In this document: positions 36,001 to 47,530 of the stretch, in pieces
Numbering within the stretch: position 1 is the first letter of the stretch
Layout: the number at the start of each line of letters is the position of its first letter
Source: Harmonia axyridis
Taxonomy: Eukaryota > Arthropoda > Insecta > Coleoptera > Coccinellidae
Reading direction: 5' to 3'
Assembly: GCF_914767665.1 (NCBI RefSeq)
Contig: NC_059501.1
Span: 84,728,798 to 84,792,797, forward strand
DNA: 64,000 nt
Position numbers and translations under genes: made by a program
The notes under the pieces: generated by a model
What the model was told of the DNA's origin: nothing
The model's input: the letters and a program-made list of their open reading frames with translations, nothing else
Database searches by the model: none

Positions 36001-38365
36001 GTTTTGTCTGTTTTGCCATATGTTTGAAGAGAATCCATACTGTCTTCTCTTCAAATCGATAATAATCTCTTAGTGAATTTTTCTTATTATGATAAAAATT
36101 GAAACCTTGATCTTCATGATCTAAACTAGGATTTAAGTAGTTCCAGCTACATCTACCCTTACATCCAATGTAATTAAAGGCTAGCAGCTACTGGAACCCT
36201 GATTAACTCGACTAATATCAACAAAGTTTGAATTTTTCAGGAAATAAGTGCAAGAACCTGATATTAGCAAGTTCACATGCGATACTTACTGGTTTTTGGG
36301 GTGAGGTACACGGATATTGCAGTTACTGCATCGTAATTAGGGTCTCTATAAAGCTCAGTAACCAGAAGATCATTATCTTTCATTCTCAATGGGAATTTTT
36401 GCATATCTGTTGAAATAAAGAAAAAGATTACATATGAATCAAAATGACCTTTGAATAGGACAAGGTCAAGAAGGCTCAAGAGTTTTCGAAGCAGAATTGA
36501 ATTGGTCTTCAGCACATATCTATTTACTACATAAACTGGAACTGTGTTTTTTTTAAAATACACCTACTGTGTTCAATGAAGTTATCTATTTGGTATGTTG
36601 GTATGACTGTCGTGACAACTATCAAAAATATTTTAGGTTAGGTTTTAAAGTTGCAAACTAAGAATATAGAGAAAATCATCTAGATCATAGGTTCGTTTGA
36701 CCTACTTTCTATAAAACACATTATTCAAAACTTACCGATGTAATAGATGCACCCATTATTACAGCCCAGAAGCAGAATAGATCCAGCCGTATCGAACGAG
36801 GAGATGGACATGACATCCTGCGTCTGCCAATGCTGAGTCATGGCGTGCCAAACTCCCAATTTACCAGATGAAGAGAGCGCCACCAACTGGCTACCAATGA
36901 AGAACAGGTATTCCACCCTCACATGAAGATTGAAAATGCCTTCAAAAGATAACTTCGTTTGTGCTCTTTCTATCATCTGTCTATAAAACCTACCGATGTT
37001 GGTCTTATCACCGTTATCCGATATACCCCAGAGCCGAATCTGCGTCCCATACGATATAGCAACCATTTTGATTGTTTCACCGCACCCCATTTTTGCGTTG
37101 ATGGCAATACGTTCGATGGTACTATCTATGTACGGACTGGTGAAAACCTGCTGCCAACCACTAGAGTCCTTCAATCTACGAAATAAAAATGTGAAATTCG
37201 TTCAAAGGTCCTGCAGTGGTAAATTTTCACCTGTAACACACAAAGAACCTGGCATAAGCCACAACAATCCAGTTCTGGTGCGCCTTGATGATCTGAACCC
37301 TCAAAGGATCGTTCCAATTGGAATCTGCAAAAATCAAAGTATTGGCAACACTGACATGAAGAATAACAGTGTCAAAAGACATGTCATATGTCAAATAAGT
37401 ATTCTCACTTACTTGCTGTGCCAAAAACTAAGCCCACATCGTTTCTGATGAGTTTATTTAGATCTGCAGAGGAGTTTCTAGCATGCCTCAGGTCGAGAGA
37501 TGCTGTTCTAGAATGGGACCTGCTAGTCAAACCTCGAAGGTCTTGTGAACTTCGGCTGTAGCTATTTGCTACTCCCATTCTGATTTCTATAGAGGAATTC
37601 CTGGAGTGACCTTTAAAATTAGAACAAAGGTTGAATAATCGTTCATTTGAAACAATGATAATCTGAGTTTATACCTCTGGTCTGGCCATTTCCAGAAGAT
37701 GTAGTTGCTTGGGGCTGTACTTGATTTGATGTAGAGGCAGAAGACGGTTGATTCTCTACAGGGTGTAACTGGTCTGGATTGTTAGAGGTGTTTGTATGAG
37801 GTTCAGGTAATTTGACTAAGTGCCCAGGTTTTGGATTGTGAACAGTCACTTCTACATGGTTTATTTTTGGTGGATCTTGTATTGGAATCACTGCAAATTC
37901 ATTATATTATTGTTAACTCTTGTTTCCATACTTCAAACTCACCAGGAGGGGGCAAATATCCATAAAACAGAACGTCTCCACATGTAGACTGGGTTAATTC
38001 CTCACATAGTGTTAGTCGTTTTACCAAAGGAGCTATATTATAATACTCAGCTTCGTGTCGAAGGATCCTTAGATTGACTCCATTCAATTCTATCTCCCTT
38101 GTTCTCAAATAATTCAATATGAGGGAGAATATTTTTGGATCTCTGTCGATGAAAATACATCCTTTTTCATCTCTGAGAATAGATATTCTGCCACTCAACA
38201 AAGCAGTAAAAAATGTATCTGGAATTGATGTCAGTGTTTGTCGAGATGTCGAAAATCTAAAATTATAATTTTGAGAAGAGAGACTAATGCAATTAGTAGA
38301 GTTTACCTTTTACCACCAACGTTCAAGTGCAATATATCAGCTGAATATTGCTGATGAAAAGACAT
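33067..38365 (-). CDS. KCTD3: BTB/POZ and WD-repeat protein of the KCTD3/SHKBP1 family, eleven coding exons
   Basis: Minus-strand exons 38307-38365, 37943-38256, 37675-37890, 37413-37610, 37231-37324, 36736-37175, 36290-36406, 35077-35216, 34723-35006, 34040-34221 and 33067-33251 join in phase to about 742 residues. The BTB/T1 domain begins LHLNVGGKRFSTSRQTL (about 12-28) and ends near SCGDVLFYGYLPPP in the family (TCGDVLFYGYLPPP here). A Ser/Pro/Gln-rich linker covers about 125-260. WD-type blades run from about 265 to 680, including VGLVFGTA, GKLGVWHAM, GNWIEIAYGT and GHSNGSIQMWDL. The C terminus carries GGPTSEELLNMLGQCDLS. Vertebrate relatives are KCTD3, linked to HCN3 channels, and SHKBP1, which binds CIN85; invertebrates have one gene, so partners cannot be assigned. 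A nested transposon lies in intron 10. Confidence 0.92.
33358..33970 (+). mobile_element. Truncated mariner/Tc-type element interrupted by a foldback MITE (KCTD3 intron 10)
   Basis: The left end GGGTTTTCCAAAATAAGGGG...CATTTTGAAT resembles the ends at 54955 and 44249. After the foldback element the sequence resumes with ATGGAACGATACACGC at 33918. It encodes MERYTLLQPTEIVKI, a typical transposase N terminus, and then stops at TAG. The foldback therefore landed in the 5' part of an older transposon. Confidence 0.7.
33443..33898. mobile_element. 456-bp foldback MITE, copy B (KCTD3 intron 10)
   Basis: Same length and nearly the same sequence as 23754-24209, flanked by TA at 33441-33442 and 33899-33900. 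The long arms carry CGCTCTATTA, GTTCTCCTGTCGGTGTTCGG and TTGATAGACAGAAGGAACGA and their inverse complements. Confidence 0.9.
35217..36289. other. KCTD3 intron 7
   Basis: Intronic DNA; I recognise no exon, repeat or transposon end in it. Confidence 0.45.
36407..36735. other. KCTD3 intron 6
   Basis: Intronic DNA of about 330 bp with one GGTTAGGTTTTA motif; nothing else seen. Confidence 0.45.
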
Positions 38366-38740
38366 TCTTACGAAAATCACAATACGTTTGATGAAAAGTA
38401 TATGTCATCGTCAGATAAATTCATGAATTCAATTCAAATGTACGTTATTAGAAGGTAATATGGTTTAAAAAGCTCTGCACTGAACCAACTTGAACTTTAC
38501 TGTTCTCTTATGCTTTTAATGAACAATTTAAATAAACAGATCACAACAGTTCAAAACAAAACAAATTTCACCCTGACTTTTATGTCATATGTAATATGTC
38601 AAAGGAAGTGTCACATAGGTATGTAGCGTAGATTTCAGCAAAATAAACTCTAAATTAACAGAATAAAAAACGTATAGTATAGGATATATTGTGAAAAAAT
38701 ATTAATTCAAAATTGAAAACGTGAGTTTTGAAAATTAGAA
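38366..38740. promoter_or_regulatory. KCTD3 upstream region up to the hAT gene
   Basis: About 375 bp separate the KCTD3 start codon from the stop codon of the hAT transposase. KCTD3 promoter elements should be here, unless the transposon displaced them. No TATA box or transposon terminus could be identified. Confidence 0.4.
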
Positions 38741-40921
38741 TTATTTATAGACCAAGGGAATTCTGCGATTCTTCTGTTCAGCAAAATGATCTATAACTTC
38801 GTCCATGAAAATGTTCTCATCTTGTGATTTTATAAATTCTTTTTCAATTGAAATTTTTGCGATATTACTCAATCGCGCCTGGCCAGTGGTATTTCTGATA
38901 TATTTTTTAATTCTTTTTAACGCGGAGAAACTTGTTTTTGTAGAAGGTGTTGTCGCTGGCAAAACAGCAACAAAAAGACATAATAATTTAAAGACTTCTG
39001 GCAAACAAAATTTTAAGTCAGTATCGTGAAAAAAAGTCAACATTTCATAAGGGTTTGTGCAATTTTCTATCATATCGTTTCCGTATAGAGCAGTTAATTC
39101 ACATATTAATTGATTTCTATCAAAAATATTATACTGCGTTGTCAAATTTTCCAAAATCTTATGAGGAAATACTTTTTCATAAATGGAGAATTTTGAATTA
39201 TCTAACAGATCGAAAAGATGTAGTTTTTCAATGTCGCAAAACCTAACTTCTATTTGAGTCGCTATAATATCTAGAATTTCAACAAAAATTTGTCTCAATT
39301 GTTGTTTTTTATCTGACATTTCAACTCCCTTGCGACGTTTTGAGTGTAAACTTGCGAAATCCAGTTTTTTATAAATTGTATCAAAATAAAAACTGTTACT
39401 CCTAAATTCATGTAATTTACTCAGTGTTGTCTGGATCAAATTTCTCGTCGTCAGAATATCTATGTTTCTATTTTGTAAAATAGAAAAAACAGTATCCGTT
39501 TGATTAAAAATTAAAACAAATATTTCTAAAAAAAATATGTTGTGAACATCCTCTAAAAAATTTTTTAAACCTACTGCTTCCCTAATTGATTTTTGATCAA
39601 AATCGTGACTATTGATAATAAAATGAAAGATTTCGAGTAATTTATATCTATTATTGCGAACTGTCATAACGATACGTGAACTAAAATTCCAACGAGTTGT
39701 AGGTAAATTATTTCCTCCAATTTGCTGTAACACTTGGGATCGTTTTGTTGATTTGGAAAAATATGATGAAAATCCTGAAAGGGCTGAGAAAAAAACCTTA
39801 ACTTGTTGAATTGAACTGCACGCATTACATAAAATCAAATTGGATTTGTGTGCATAACCATGAGTAAACATTGCTAGTGGTGCTATAGATTTGATTTTTG
39901 TCTGTAAATAGTTTAGTTCTCCCGACATTACACTAGCCCCATCATATGTTTGACCCACTAATTTTGAATGTAAGTCGAATTTTGCGAATTTGGATGATAA
40001 AAATTCAAATAAATCTTCTGCAGAACGTCCAGAACTAACATAATAAAATCCCATGAATCGTTCAACGAGTTGGTCATTTGTTACATAACGGAAAATAACG
40101 GATAAATGTGGATGGCAGCCTATGTCAGTTATTTCATCAACTTGCCAGGAAAAAAACAGAGAATTTGAAATTTCCTCCTCAATTTTTTTATCCACAACAA
40201 AAGCAACCGATTCGCTCAATTCATTTTGTATAGTTTTGAATGTGCCGAAAAAAACCGATCTACTGTTGATATCATTTTCTAAAAAGGTTTTTAAATTAGT
40301 GTCATATTTACTAACAAGAATGACCAAGTCATTGAATTTAGAGCGATTTAAGGGTTCATGCATCAAAATATCTATGAGACTTTTAAGAATTTGTCGATTT
40401 TCTTTGACTCTAGCATTAAAATTTTGAATTTCTATTTGACTCGCGTTGTGATATATTGCTGTGCCAATATTTTGTTTCCTCATAAGGGTAAGCTTACAAT
40501 TCGATAAAATATGTTGAGCACTTTTATTGTGTATCAATAGAGCTCGAGACAAATTTTTCAAATCGCAATAACCACTTTGTGACCAAACTCTGTCGGAGTT
40601 TGTATTAGTTGCTGCGAATAAAATGCAAGGCCAACAGAATAATTTATTTAAAGTTATACTGCCTGTAAGCCAGTCGTACTTTTCATACCAAGTATTTTGA
40701 AAACCCCGATTTGGTTTTCCGACCCCACCGATGGCCACAAGAGATTTACTCAGATCTGGAACAGGTCGCTCTATTTCTTTAATTATATACAATTTATCCT
40801 CAAAGGAATGATTCGAAAAATGTTGCTCATTTATTAAAAAATTTACAAAATCACAAGTACTTCGAATATTGTCATTTACCTTGGGAATTTCAGGCGACTC
40901 ACTCGGTCCCGCTAAATCCAT
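38741..40921 (-). CDS. Intact hAT-family transposase (ZMYM1/THAP12-like, TTF-type zinc finger, DUF4371, hAT dimerisation domain)
   Basis: One uninterrupted frame of 726 codons without introns. An N-terminal TTF-type zinc-finger-like segment (FQNTWYEKYDWL to HNKSAQHI, about 75-140, with CWPC) is followed by DUF4371-type sequence. The RNase H-like core includes WQVDEITDIGCHPHLSV (first catalytic Asp) and VGQTYDGASVMSG (second Asp). The C-terminal dimerisation region shows SFSALKRIKKYIRNT and RLSNIAKISIEKE (about 665-700). Proteins of this type are annotated in animals as zinc finger MYM-type 1-like or 52 kDa repressor-like. The open frame suggests a recently active element or a domesticated gene. 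I could not find its terminal inverted repeats or 8-bp target duplication, so neither is shown. Confidence 0.85.
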   Translation of the reverse strand: MDLAGPSESPEIPKVNDNIRSTCDFVNFLINEQHFSNHSFEDKLYIIKEIERPVPDLSKSLVAIGGVGKPNRGFQNTWYEKYDWLTGSITLNKLFCWPCILFAATNTNSDRVWSQSGYCDLKNLSRALLIHNKSAQHILSNCKLTLMRKQNIGTAIYHNASQIEIQNFNARVKENRQILKSLIDILMHEPLNRSKFNDLVILVSKYDTNLKTFLENDINSRSVFFGTFKTIQNELSESVAFVVDKKIEEEISNSLFFSWQVDEITDIGCHPHLSVIFRYVTNDQLVERFMGFYYVSSGRSAEDLFEFLSSKFAKFDLHSKLVGQTYDGASVMSGELNYLQTKIKSIAPLAMFTHGYAHKSNLILCNACSSIQQVKVFFSALSGFSSYFSKSTKRSQVLQQIGGNNLPTTRWNFSSRIVMTVRNNRYKLLEIFHFIINSHDFDQKSIREAVGLKNFLEDVHNIFFLEIFVLIFNQTDTVFSILQNRNIDILTTRNLIQTTLSKLHEFRSNSFYFDTIYKKLDFASLHSKRRKGVEMSDKKQQLRQIFVEILDIIATQIEVRFCDIEKLHLFDLLDNSKFSIYEKVFPHKILENLTTQYNIFDRNQLICELTALYGNDMIENCTNPYEMLTFFHDTDLKFCLPEVFKLLCLFVAVLPATTPSTKTSFSALKRIKKYIRNTTGQARLSNIAKISIEKEFIKSQDENIFMDEVIDHFAEQKNRRIPLVYK

Positions 40922-41703
40922 TTTAACTTCTTCAAAATGAAAAGACTTTTAGAAACAAATTATACGAACACAGCGAAAAACTTACACGAGACACAGCAAA
41001 CGCTACCACCAAGTGAAAAACTAACCCAATTTACAACTTCCCGAATAACCCTAATAGTGCAGACAAAGTCTAGTTGACTGTGAGGCAGAATTGCAGTTTG
41101 CTATTAATGAGAAGGCGATCACTGATAGAGGCATGCCTCAAATCAATTCTATCGTTAGAAGCAGTCTTTCAAAGGAATACTCTCGTCGATGTAAATAAAG
41201 CGCTAGGTTGACAATAAAGAGAAGTAAGCGCGTTAGGCATGCCTCAAGCTTAGACTATAGAATAATAATAATTTATATTTTATGGCCTCAAGGCTCAAAC
41301 CGGAAATGAGATGAGTATACAAAATCGTAAGATCGAGCATGTCACACTGATATTACCTCAGAGGATTATTATATGGAAAACAGAGAGCCAGTGCCATACC
41401 GTATGATTTGAAATTGAGAATGAAGAAATAAAGTTATGATGAAAGGGATTGAAAACATATTCAATTAATACGTGTAATTGATGAATCACTGGCTAGTGAG
41501 TCAGTGAGCCAGGGTCAAGTGTGCCCCATAGGACAAGCCGCCACTGTTTGGCTTAATAATTCCTGAATGAATATTTTAAATCATCTGTCTGGACTTTGGA
41601 CATTCCTGGAATGCATAGAAAACAAATTATTTTTTGAGGTTACCTTACCTGTCAGTTGTTAAACCGGGCGAATATAAATAAAATTCGAATTCTCCAAGAA
41701 GAA
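40922..41703. other. Region between hAT transposase and RTRAF
   Basis: It holds the 5' flank of the transposase and the RTRAF promoter. GAGGCATGCCTC palindromes occur at about 41130 and the related AGGCATGCCTC at about 41239. The interval from CAGTGCCATACC (about 41392) to CCGCCACTG (about 41555) has hAT-like ends but no matching 8-bp duplication. No exon recognised before 41704. Confidence 0.4.
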
Positions 41704-42740
41704 ATGGCAACTAAATATTTGAAGGTTCTTGGATATCCAGCAGTAGATACTCTCAATCTCAAAGGTCAGGCGTTCGATTTCTGTAAAATTTATAGGCATA
41801 ATTCAATTGGTCCTGTTTACAGATGAGGCCACATTCAAAAAAATTGTGGTTTGGATTGAGAAAAACAAGATTAAACTAGCTGGACAAGACACGGTGAATA
41901 CATTGAGTAATCCGAATTCTAATAATTGGAGGACAGCGTTTGACAAGTATAAAGAGTTTTTAGGTTTGCCTAGTCTGCTTTCTACCGATGATGAATGTCT
42001 TATATGGCTTGCTAGTTATGCTGTCCAAGAACAATACAGTAAAAAAAGTAGGTTCTTTCGATAAAATCAGGCAAATCAGTTGTGTATGTATAAATTGTTT
42101 TAGAGAACGAATACAATAAATATTCTGTTCAGGAAGATATCAAGCCAGAGATTACACCTAAGATTACAGCCGAAAATCCACTAGATAATTTAGATTGTGA
42201 GTAACAAGAAGTTGCACATTCGATTTACTTTTATAGTTTATTTCAGTCAGAAGTGATGAATTTAAGGAAGGAATCAATAAAATAGCTAAATTGTTGAATA
42301 TTACTCCACATCCAGATGTCTCTATAACACTCAAAGCTGTCAGGCTTCTTATAACGGAAAGATTTACATTAGAAGCTTTGAAAAACCCAGAACAATTCAT
42401 TGTTGAGGTGAGGAAATTTTGGATAATCCTATCTTCACTCATTGATTATCATAAATGTAGATTTCTGTCATAACTATTTCATTTAGCAGTTGCACTTCAT
42501 AGATGGCAGCACATGACCCATTTTGTCTTATTGCAGGGTACACCTTTTCCTTTAGACAGCGCTGACCTTGGGATTGATGTGGGTGATCCTGTGTTGAAAC
42601 ATGCAGCTAAAATATTGAGGATGTTGTTCATACAGGATTTGAGAAATCTTCAAACCAGAGCTAACGAGTTGATTGTCAAGGCTCAAAATGTCACTGCCAA
42701 CCCTAAGACTGATACAAAGTTGGGAAAGGTTGGATTTTGA
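41704..42740 (+). CDS. RTRAF: RTRAF (C14orf166/hCLE) homologue, five coding exons
   Basis: Exons 41704-41764, 41823-42047, 42104-42196, 42247-42407 and 42537-42740 join in phase to about 247 residues; human RTRAF has 244. Diagnostic stretches are VVWIEKNKIKL, NNWRTAFDKYKEFL, ITLKAVRLLITERFT, LGIDVGDPVLKHAAKILR and the C-terminal PKTDTKLGKVGF. Vertebrate RTRAF works in the tRNA-splicing ligase complex (with RTCB and DDX1), in RNA transport granules and in transcription; those roles are transferred from the family. The exon-1 donor GTCAGG is weak but required by phase. AATAAA at 42774 is 34 bp past the stop. Confidence 0.93.
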
Positions 42741-42773
42741 AGATTTATATGTGTATGTGGCTTAATTTATTTA

Positions 42774-42779
42774 AATAAA
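42774..42779 (+). terminator. Putative RTRAF poly(A) signal
   Basis: AATAAA lies 34 bp downstream of the stop codon. No other hexamer is closer. Confidence 0.55.
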
Positions 42780-42815
42780 ATCTTTTGAAAATATTTGAGA
42801 TGTTTCTGTTAATTT

Positions 42816-42857
42816 ATAATAATAATAATAATAAAATAAAAAAATAATAATAAAATC
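42816..42857. repeat. (TAA)n microsatellite
   Basis: A run of AATAATAAT units, interrupted once by AAATAAAAAAA. Simple repeat just past the RTRAF 3' end. Confidence 0.85.
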
Positions 42858-43149
42858 AACAGATAGAATTGAAACATTTTGAAGACTATAGAACAGAATG
42901 AAAAGCAAACTATATTTTTGAAATTTTGAAAGATCAATTCCAACTACCATACAGAAATGATGCACAAAGGTTGTAATGTTTATTCTATTCATCATAAAGA
43001 TAAAGTCTCAACCTGATGGAATCTGTTTTCAAGGTTCGGCATTTCTTTTCCAAACTTTTCAATGAAAAAAGAAATTGACGGATACGAGCGATTTTTCACA
43101 TTTTCATTTTGAATCCGGAAAATTGAAATGTTAAGTTTTGGTTGGACCA

Positions 43150-43335
43150 CACTGTATATAGCGAATATTAATGAAAAATCGATAAACTGGTATAATCATT
43201 ACAAAAAGTAGGGCTAAAAGAAATCCTGTATCTCGAAAACAAAGCGTTCACTTGTTTATAGGACTTTTTTTTTCAAAATTATCCAAGGAACTTCATTTTT
43301 CTTTGTACCTTTAATTCAGGATCTGTTAGTTATGG
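43150..43335 (-). mobile_element. Repeat fragment related to 8291-9790 without the hAT insertion
   Basis: In reverse orientation it carries the sequence around GATTATACCAGTTTATCG uninterrupted, followed by AACGCTTTGTTTTCGAG. It therefore represents the empty-site form of the repeat split at 8523/9703. 43210-43330 also resembles 10140-10275. Confidence 0.6.
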
Positions 43336-43559
43336 AACGTAGCCCTAAATGTCAATAGTAGTCTGTGATCAATGAAGAACACAGATACGCAGTACAAGGC
43401 ATAACCTGAAAGACGAATCATGGTAATACATACTTGTGAGATAATAACTGTACAGAAAGAAAGACATATTAAATAAAGTGGTAAATGAACCAGAGCTTAT
43501 TATAAATTAGAATTAGAACCATATACATTACAGGAACATCCTGTATGTTTAATCTTCAC

Positions 43560-44248
43560 TAATGCATGACCCATTTCTCGCGAATATAGCCGAGCTCAAG
43601 TTGCGACACAGCGAACACAGAAAAAAAAAACAAAATACAAAAAGAAATCTGCTCGGATTCGTCTATCATAATATTCAATTTCCGGCTATTCACTCAGCGA
43701 CATCCGCAGTTCCGCTGCAATTCATATTCAGGCCGGCAAACTGAAGCAAACAAAATAATTTAATCGCTAACGAACTGTCTTTTTGAGCAGCCTGCCGTCA
43801 GCTCTCTATTTTCAATTATACGGAGTCGTATCTTTTATTCATGATGTCGGCCCAACTCCGAAGGTAACTCTTTAGATTTCATTTGTAAATTTCGAAACGA
43901 CACGGCAAAAGATGCAAAACGTTACTGGGGACAGTTTTATCGGGAATTCACTTCGGAATTTCACTCTGGAGAATTTCTGGAGCGAGTTTACTGCAAGAGG
44001 AAAAAGTTCGGGGGGCTTTAACGTGTGCGGAGCTCGTTCCTTCACGGTTTTTTTTTCGTGTAGTGTTCTGCCTGCCGGGGGTGTTTAGAAGTTTCACTTC
44101 ATTAGGGAGTCGGCTGGAAAAATCGGGAAATTGAATTTATCCGAACTGTGTTTCGGCCTGGATTTCCCATAGGCGTTCTTGTGCGTCTTCGTTTCGATCT
44201 TATTTAGGGATTTTTTGTTACACTGATTTCCGTTTATAAAGGGTTTTT
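43560..44248. other. Less AT-rich, apparently single-copy DNA
   Basis: No gene or repeat recognised, and base composition is less AT-rich than the flanks. A frame of 60 codons at 43562-43744 has no known relatives. It could be conserved non-coding DNA or a non-coding exon of a neighbouring gene. Confidence 0.3.
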
Positions 44249-44290
44249 CAATAGTAGGTTTCATTTTATATTGAAAGAAAAAACGTGTAT
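44249..44290 (+). mobile_element. Terminal fragment of a mariner/Tc-type element
   Basis: GGGTTTTTCAATAGTAGGTTTCATTTTATATTG resembles the left ends at 33358 and 54955. No body follows, so it is a remnant. Confidence 0.45.
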
Positions 44291-44399
44291 ATTTTAAGAG
44301 ATATCAATGGATGTTTATTTCAGTGTACAGTTAATAGGACACTTTTGAATGGGAAGTTTTACAGACGGTCATCAATGACCTTTGGAAAGCCTTTCTCGT

Positions 44400-45220
44400 C
44401 CTGATATCGCTGGTGGACTCTTCAGTTAGGCAATCCAGCGATCTCGGCCTAAGACACACCCTTTCACACCATCGTGGAGAGGTGACTCTGTTTCAACGCT
44501 ATGACCCCTATAAATCCGCCAAGGCCAAGGTATGTATGGCGCGAAAACACATAACGCCATCTGTGAGTAGACATATTCACTACAGACAGCAGGAAATGCA
44601 AAAGCCGATGAACTTGAGGAAAGAGCATCAAGGTTGATACCTGTTAGTCCTAAGTCCTTCTCTGTGGGCTTGAAAAAGAACCACATAAGGCAACGGTCTA
44701 CCTATAGGAGAAAGACAATAGAAAATCCCTCTGGAGAAACACTTCGGGTCTTGCTCAGGCAAAGTAAATTGTGGTGCTTTCACCAACCTATGCCAGAAGC
44801 TCCTGAAGCTACCACGAGCTGAGCTTGGGATAATGGTGGAACTGCTGTAAGGACACTATCGGTGCAGATAAAATCTTCAGGCTCTATGGAAAAGAAGTAG
44901 AAACAGCCTAACACATAGTTTGCAAATGTCCGTGGTTGACTGGCCTATGAACTACTCACATGGAAAAGTCAGTTCTGTTTGCTCACGAAGTAATAGCCAA
45001 GGCTCCTAAAGATGTCGTCGGTTTCGTTAACCGTATCGAAGGCCTCCCTGGGTTTGTATGAAAAGGTAGGGTAAAGAACAAAGGATCAAATTGGACGCAG
45101 TTCCCGGAAGGCTAACAGAGCCGCAACGACTCCGATTCAGTGAATAATAAGGATATCATACGCATCGAAGATATTAAAAGACCTTTACTAGCCCAAGCAT
45201 CCTAGGATTGAGGATATTGC
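44400..45220 (+). mobile_element. Degenerate non-LTR retrotransposon fragment
   Basis: 44420-44585 is the repeat also found at 6440, 59950 and 60317. From about 44590 a broken frame resembles the C-terminal RNase H/CCHC-like region of Jockey/R1-type elements. Fragments SFSVGLKKNHIRQRS, ELGIMVELL, HEVIAKAPKDVVGFVNR and DSVNNKDIIRIEDIKRPLLAQ are matched in inverse at 46690-47090 and in sense at 54260-54840. Many stops and frameshifts. Confidence 0.7.
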
Positions 45221-46680
45221 TAGATTTGCCAACACTTTGAGAGATCTCTTGAGGACAGATACAGCAGGGTACTAGAAAATAAGACCCTATCCAATCTTAT
45301 AGGTTGTAGGGTATCTATCGATTCCTTCGAAAATATTCTAAGTCCGAGAACTGAAGAATTCGGTGTACAAACTTAGGATTATCAAAGCCACACCCCTAAG
45401 GGATCCGTAGAAAGGCTTTGCTAACGGTCGAATGGAAAACAGCCTGAATGCCCATAAAACTCAGCATTTCAGGGCGAATAATTCAATCGAGTTCAGACCA
45501 GTCTACAACTACAACATATATTCAACACTTGCACCGACAACGAGAAGATTAAAGATTTTCACATCTGTTCCCGAGACCGACGAAAAAGTACCTGCAACGA
45601 CCAAGTGACCAGCGACCCTAAGAATCGATTAGACAAATTATTATCTTCTTCACACATTTTTAATGAGTTGGAAATAAATTGAATAAGTGTTTTTATCCCG
45701 TTCTTTTATTTCCCTAAATTGTCCTTGGCCGTGAGCTAGTTTAGTCGCAGTATAAGGACCACAACCCACAAGGTCTTTACTAGAATGAATTGGATTATTG
45801 TTGTTCTTCATCCATCTTATGTTAAGATAATGCCCAGATCAAAATTTCTTCTCATCCCCATCCAGATTCTCTGGAACGCGTTTTATCAGTGAACGCCTTT
45901 CTGCCTTTCTCTAACCCCCCCAACCCTCCTCCCAAATAGGATCAGAAGGTCGCCAGAAGGTCGCGTTGTGGTTTCGGCAACGCGAAACTGCACCCACTAC
46001 AAACCAGATCCAATTAACAGCGTGGATTCGAATCCCAAGGAATCGGATGTATGTGTGTGCCGGTTCGGAATTGAATGTCAACCGGTCGGATCCGAACTCG
46101 TAGGACCATTTTTGGGCCGGGGGCGGCTTCGGTTGCGCGAATTAGCGAAATAGGAGATCTCGATTGTGGTTGTTCGTTGGGTTTTGGGGATGTCGAAGTT
46201 AATTGTTAGGTTCTTGAGTTCAGCTGGGGATTACTGGGTCGGATATTTCGTGTTTTAACTGTTATGTTCGGGGCGCGGGTGAAGAACCGTCGTTTGGGTT
46301 TATTATGTTCGATAATGGTGCATTGGAATTGTCAGGTGAATAATTTAACTTGATGCTGTGGCGTTTTCGGAGAATCGTTGGAATTAAGGCTTTGTTGAAA
46401 GTCCTGGAATCAACTGGAAAGTCAAAAAATGAAGAATTTATTAACGTTGAAGTTGGATTTCGAAGTGATTCGTCGTGAACGTACAAAAAGAACTATTTCA
46501 AAAAGAAGAAAAACTTGATCCGTCAGTTTTTTTATCCACAAATCTGGTCTCTATTAGATAGTTGGGCTATCATCTTGGTGATAGTTAAGCCTTTCTCTTA
46601 TAAGTGTTTGGCTTACTCTATTAGAGATTCTTTCTGCCCTTCTGCCTCTTATTGGGAGCTTCACTCCTTAGGAATAAGGT
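45221..46680. other. Gene-free region, partly less AT-rich
   Basis: 45221-45700 may be more retroelement 3' sequence but I cannot show it. 45870-46490 has clusters of C and G and no recognisable protein; frames at 45968-46153 (+) and 46262-46486 (-) look like chance. Confidence 0.35.
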
Positions 46681-46689
46681 TGCGGTCAC

Positions 46690-47100
46690 TAAAGATGTAA
46701 AAACGTTAGGTGGTTAGTTTCTTTGGCAAGTTTAATTGAGGTTTTCCCATATTTCCTGGCCTCTTGATATAAACCGGGCCCATACCGAATTTCTAATGGT
46801 TGTCCCAATATTGATGATGGATCTCTCTCATACAACATTTCCATTTTCACTCCTTCAGTGACCAAGAATGAATGTGTCAGTGCTTGGGCTAGTAAAGGTC
46901 TTTTAATATCTTCGATGTGTATGATATCCTTATTATTCACTGAATCGGAGTCGTTGCGGCTCTGTTTTCCTTCCGGGAAATGCATCCAGTTTGATCCTTT
47001 ATTCTTTACCCTACTTTTTCATACAAACCCATGGAAGCCATCGATACGGTTAACGAAACCGACGACATCCTTAGGAGCCTTGGCTATTTATTACTTCAAG
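46690..47100 (-). mobile_element. Non-LTR retrotransposon 3' fragment (inverse of 44940-45210)
   Basis: The minus-strand frame 46689-46985 reads FPEGKQSRNDSDSVNNKD and IKRPLLAQALTHSFL, matching the tail of the element at 45100-45210. The upstream AKAPKDVVGFVNRIDG-type sequence is at 47020-47090. Confidence 0.7.
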
Positions 47101-47249
47101 AGTATACAAGTAGTGGACTAGAGTTAATGAAACCTTGAGATAGAAGACGTCAAAATTGCCAATATGCTATAATTCGAGTACATATTCAAAGCGCTTAGTT
47201 CGATAAGAAAAGGATACGAAATAAAACCTTATATATTTCTGATTTTTCA

Positions 47250-47530
47250 GTCTTTACATGACCGAAATTCATTTTGGATTCCTTATAGGGCATTGTCGCC
47301 TTAGGAAGCAACTCATGAGAATGGGTGTAGTAGAAAATGACGAGTGCAGATTCTGTATGGAGGAGGAAGAAACTCCGGATCACAAGGTGACGGAAAGCCT
47401 TGCTATAGCTAGCCAACGCAAAATCTGCTATGGACAAGAAACTTGTTGAAGTGAGGAGGTAGCCTCCTTGAAGCTATCTCAGATACTGCAGCTCATTGGA
47501 ACTCTGGAACTGGGGGGTGTGCTGTAGACT
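47250..47530 (+). mobile_element. Non-LTR retrotransposon C-terminal fragment with CCHC-like knuckle
   Basis: The frame 47258-47449 reads IGHCRLRKQLMRMGVVEN and CRFCMEEEETPDHK, then SEEVASLKLSQILQLIG in the following frame. It is the same domain as the minus-strand copy at 57570-58300. Confidence 0.75.

Noticed and set aside
41392..41555. Possible hAT MITE (CAGTGCCATACC...CCGCCACTG) or end of the intact hAT element
   Set aside because: Flanking 8-mers do not match and the inverse partner near 38.6 kb was not found.
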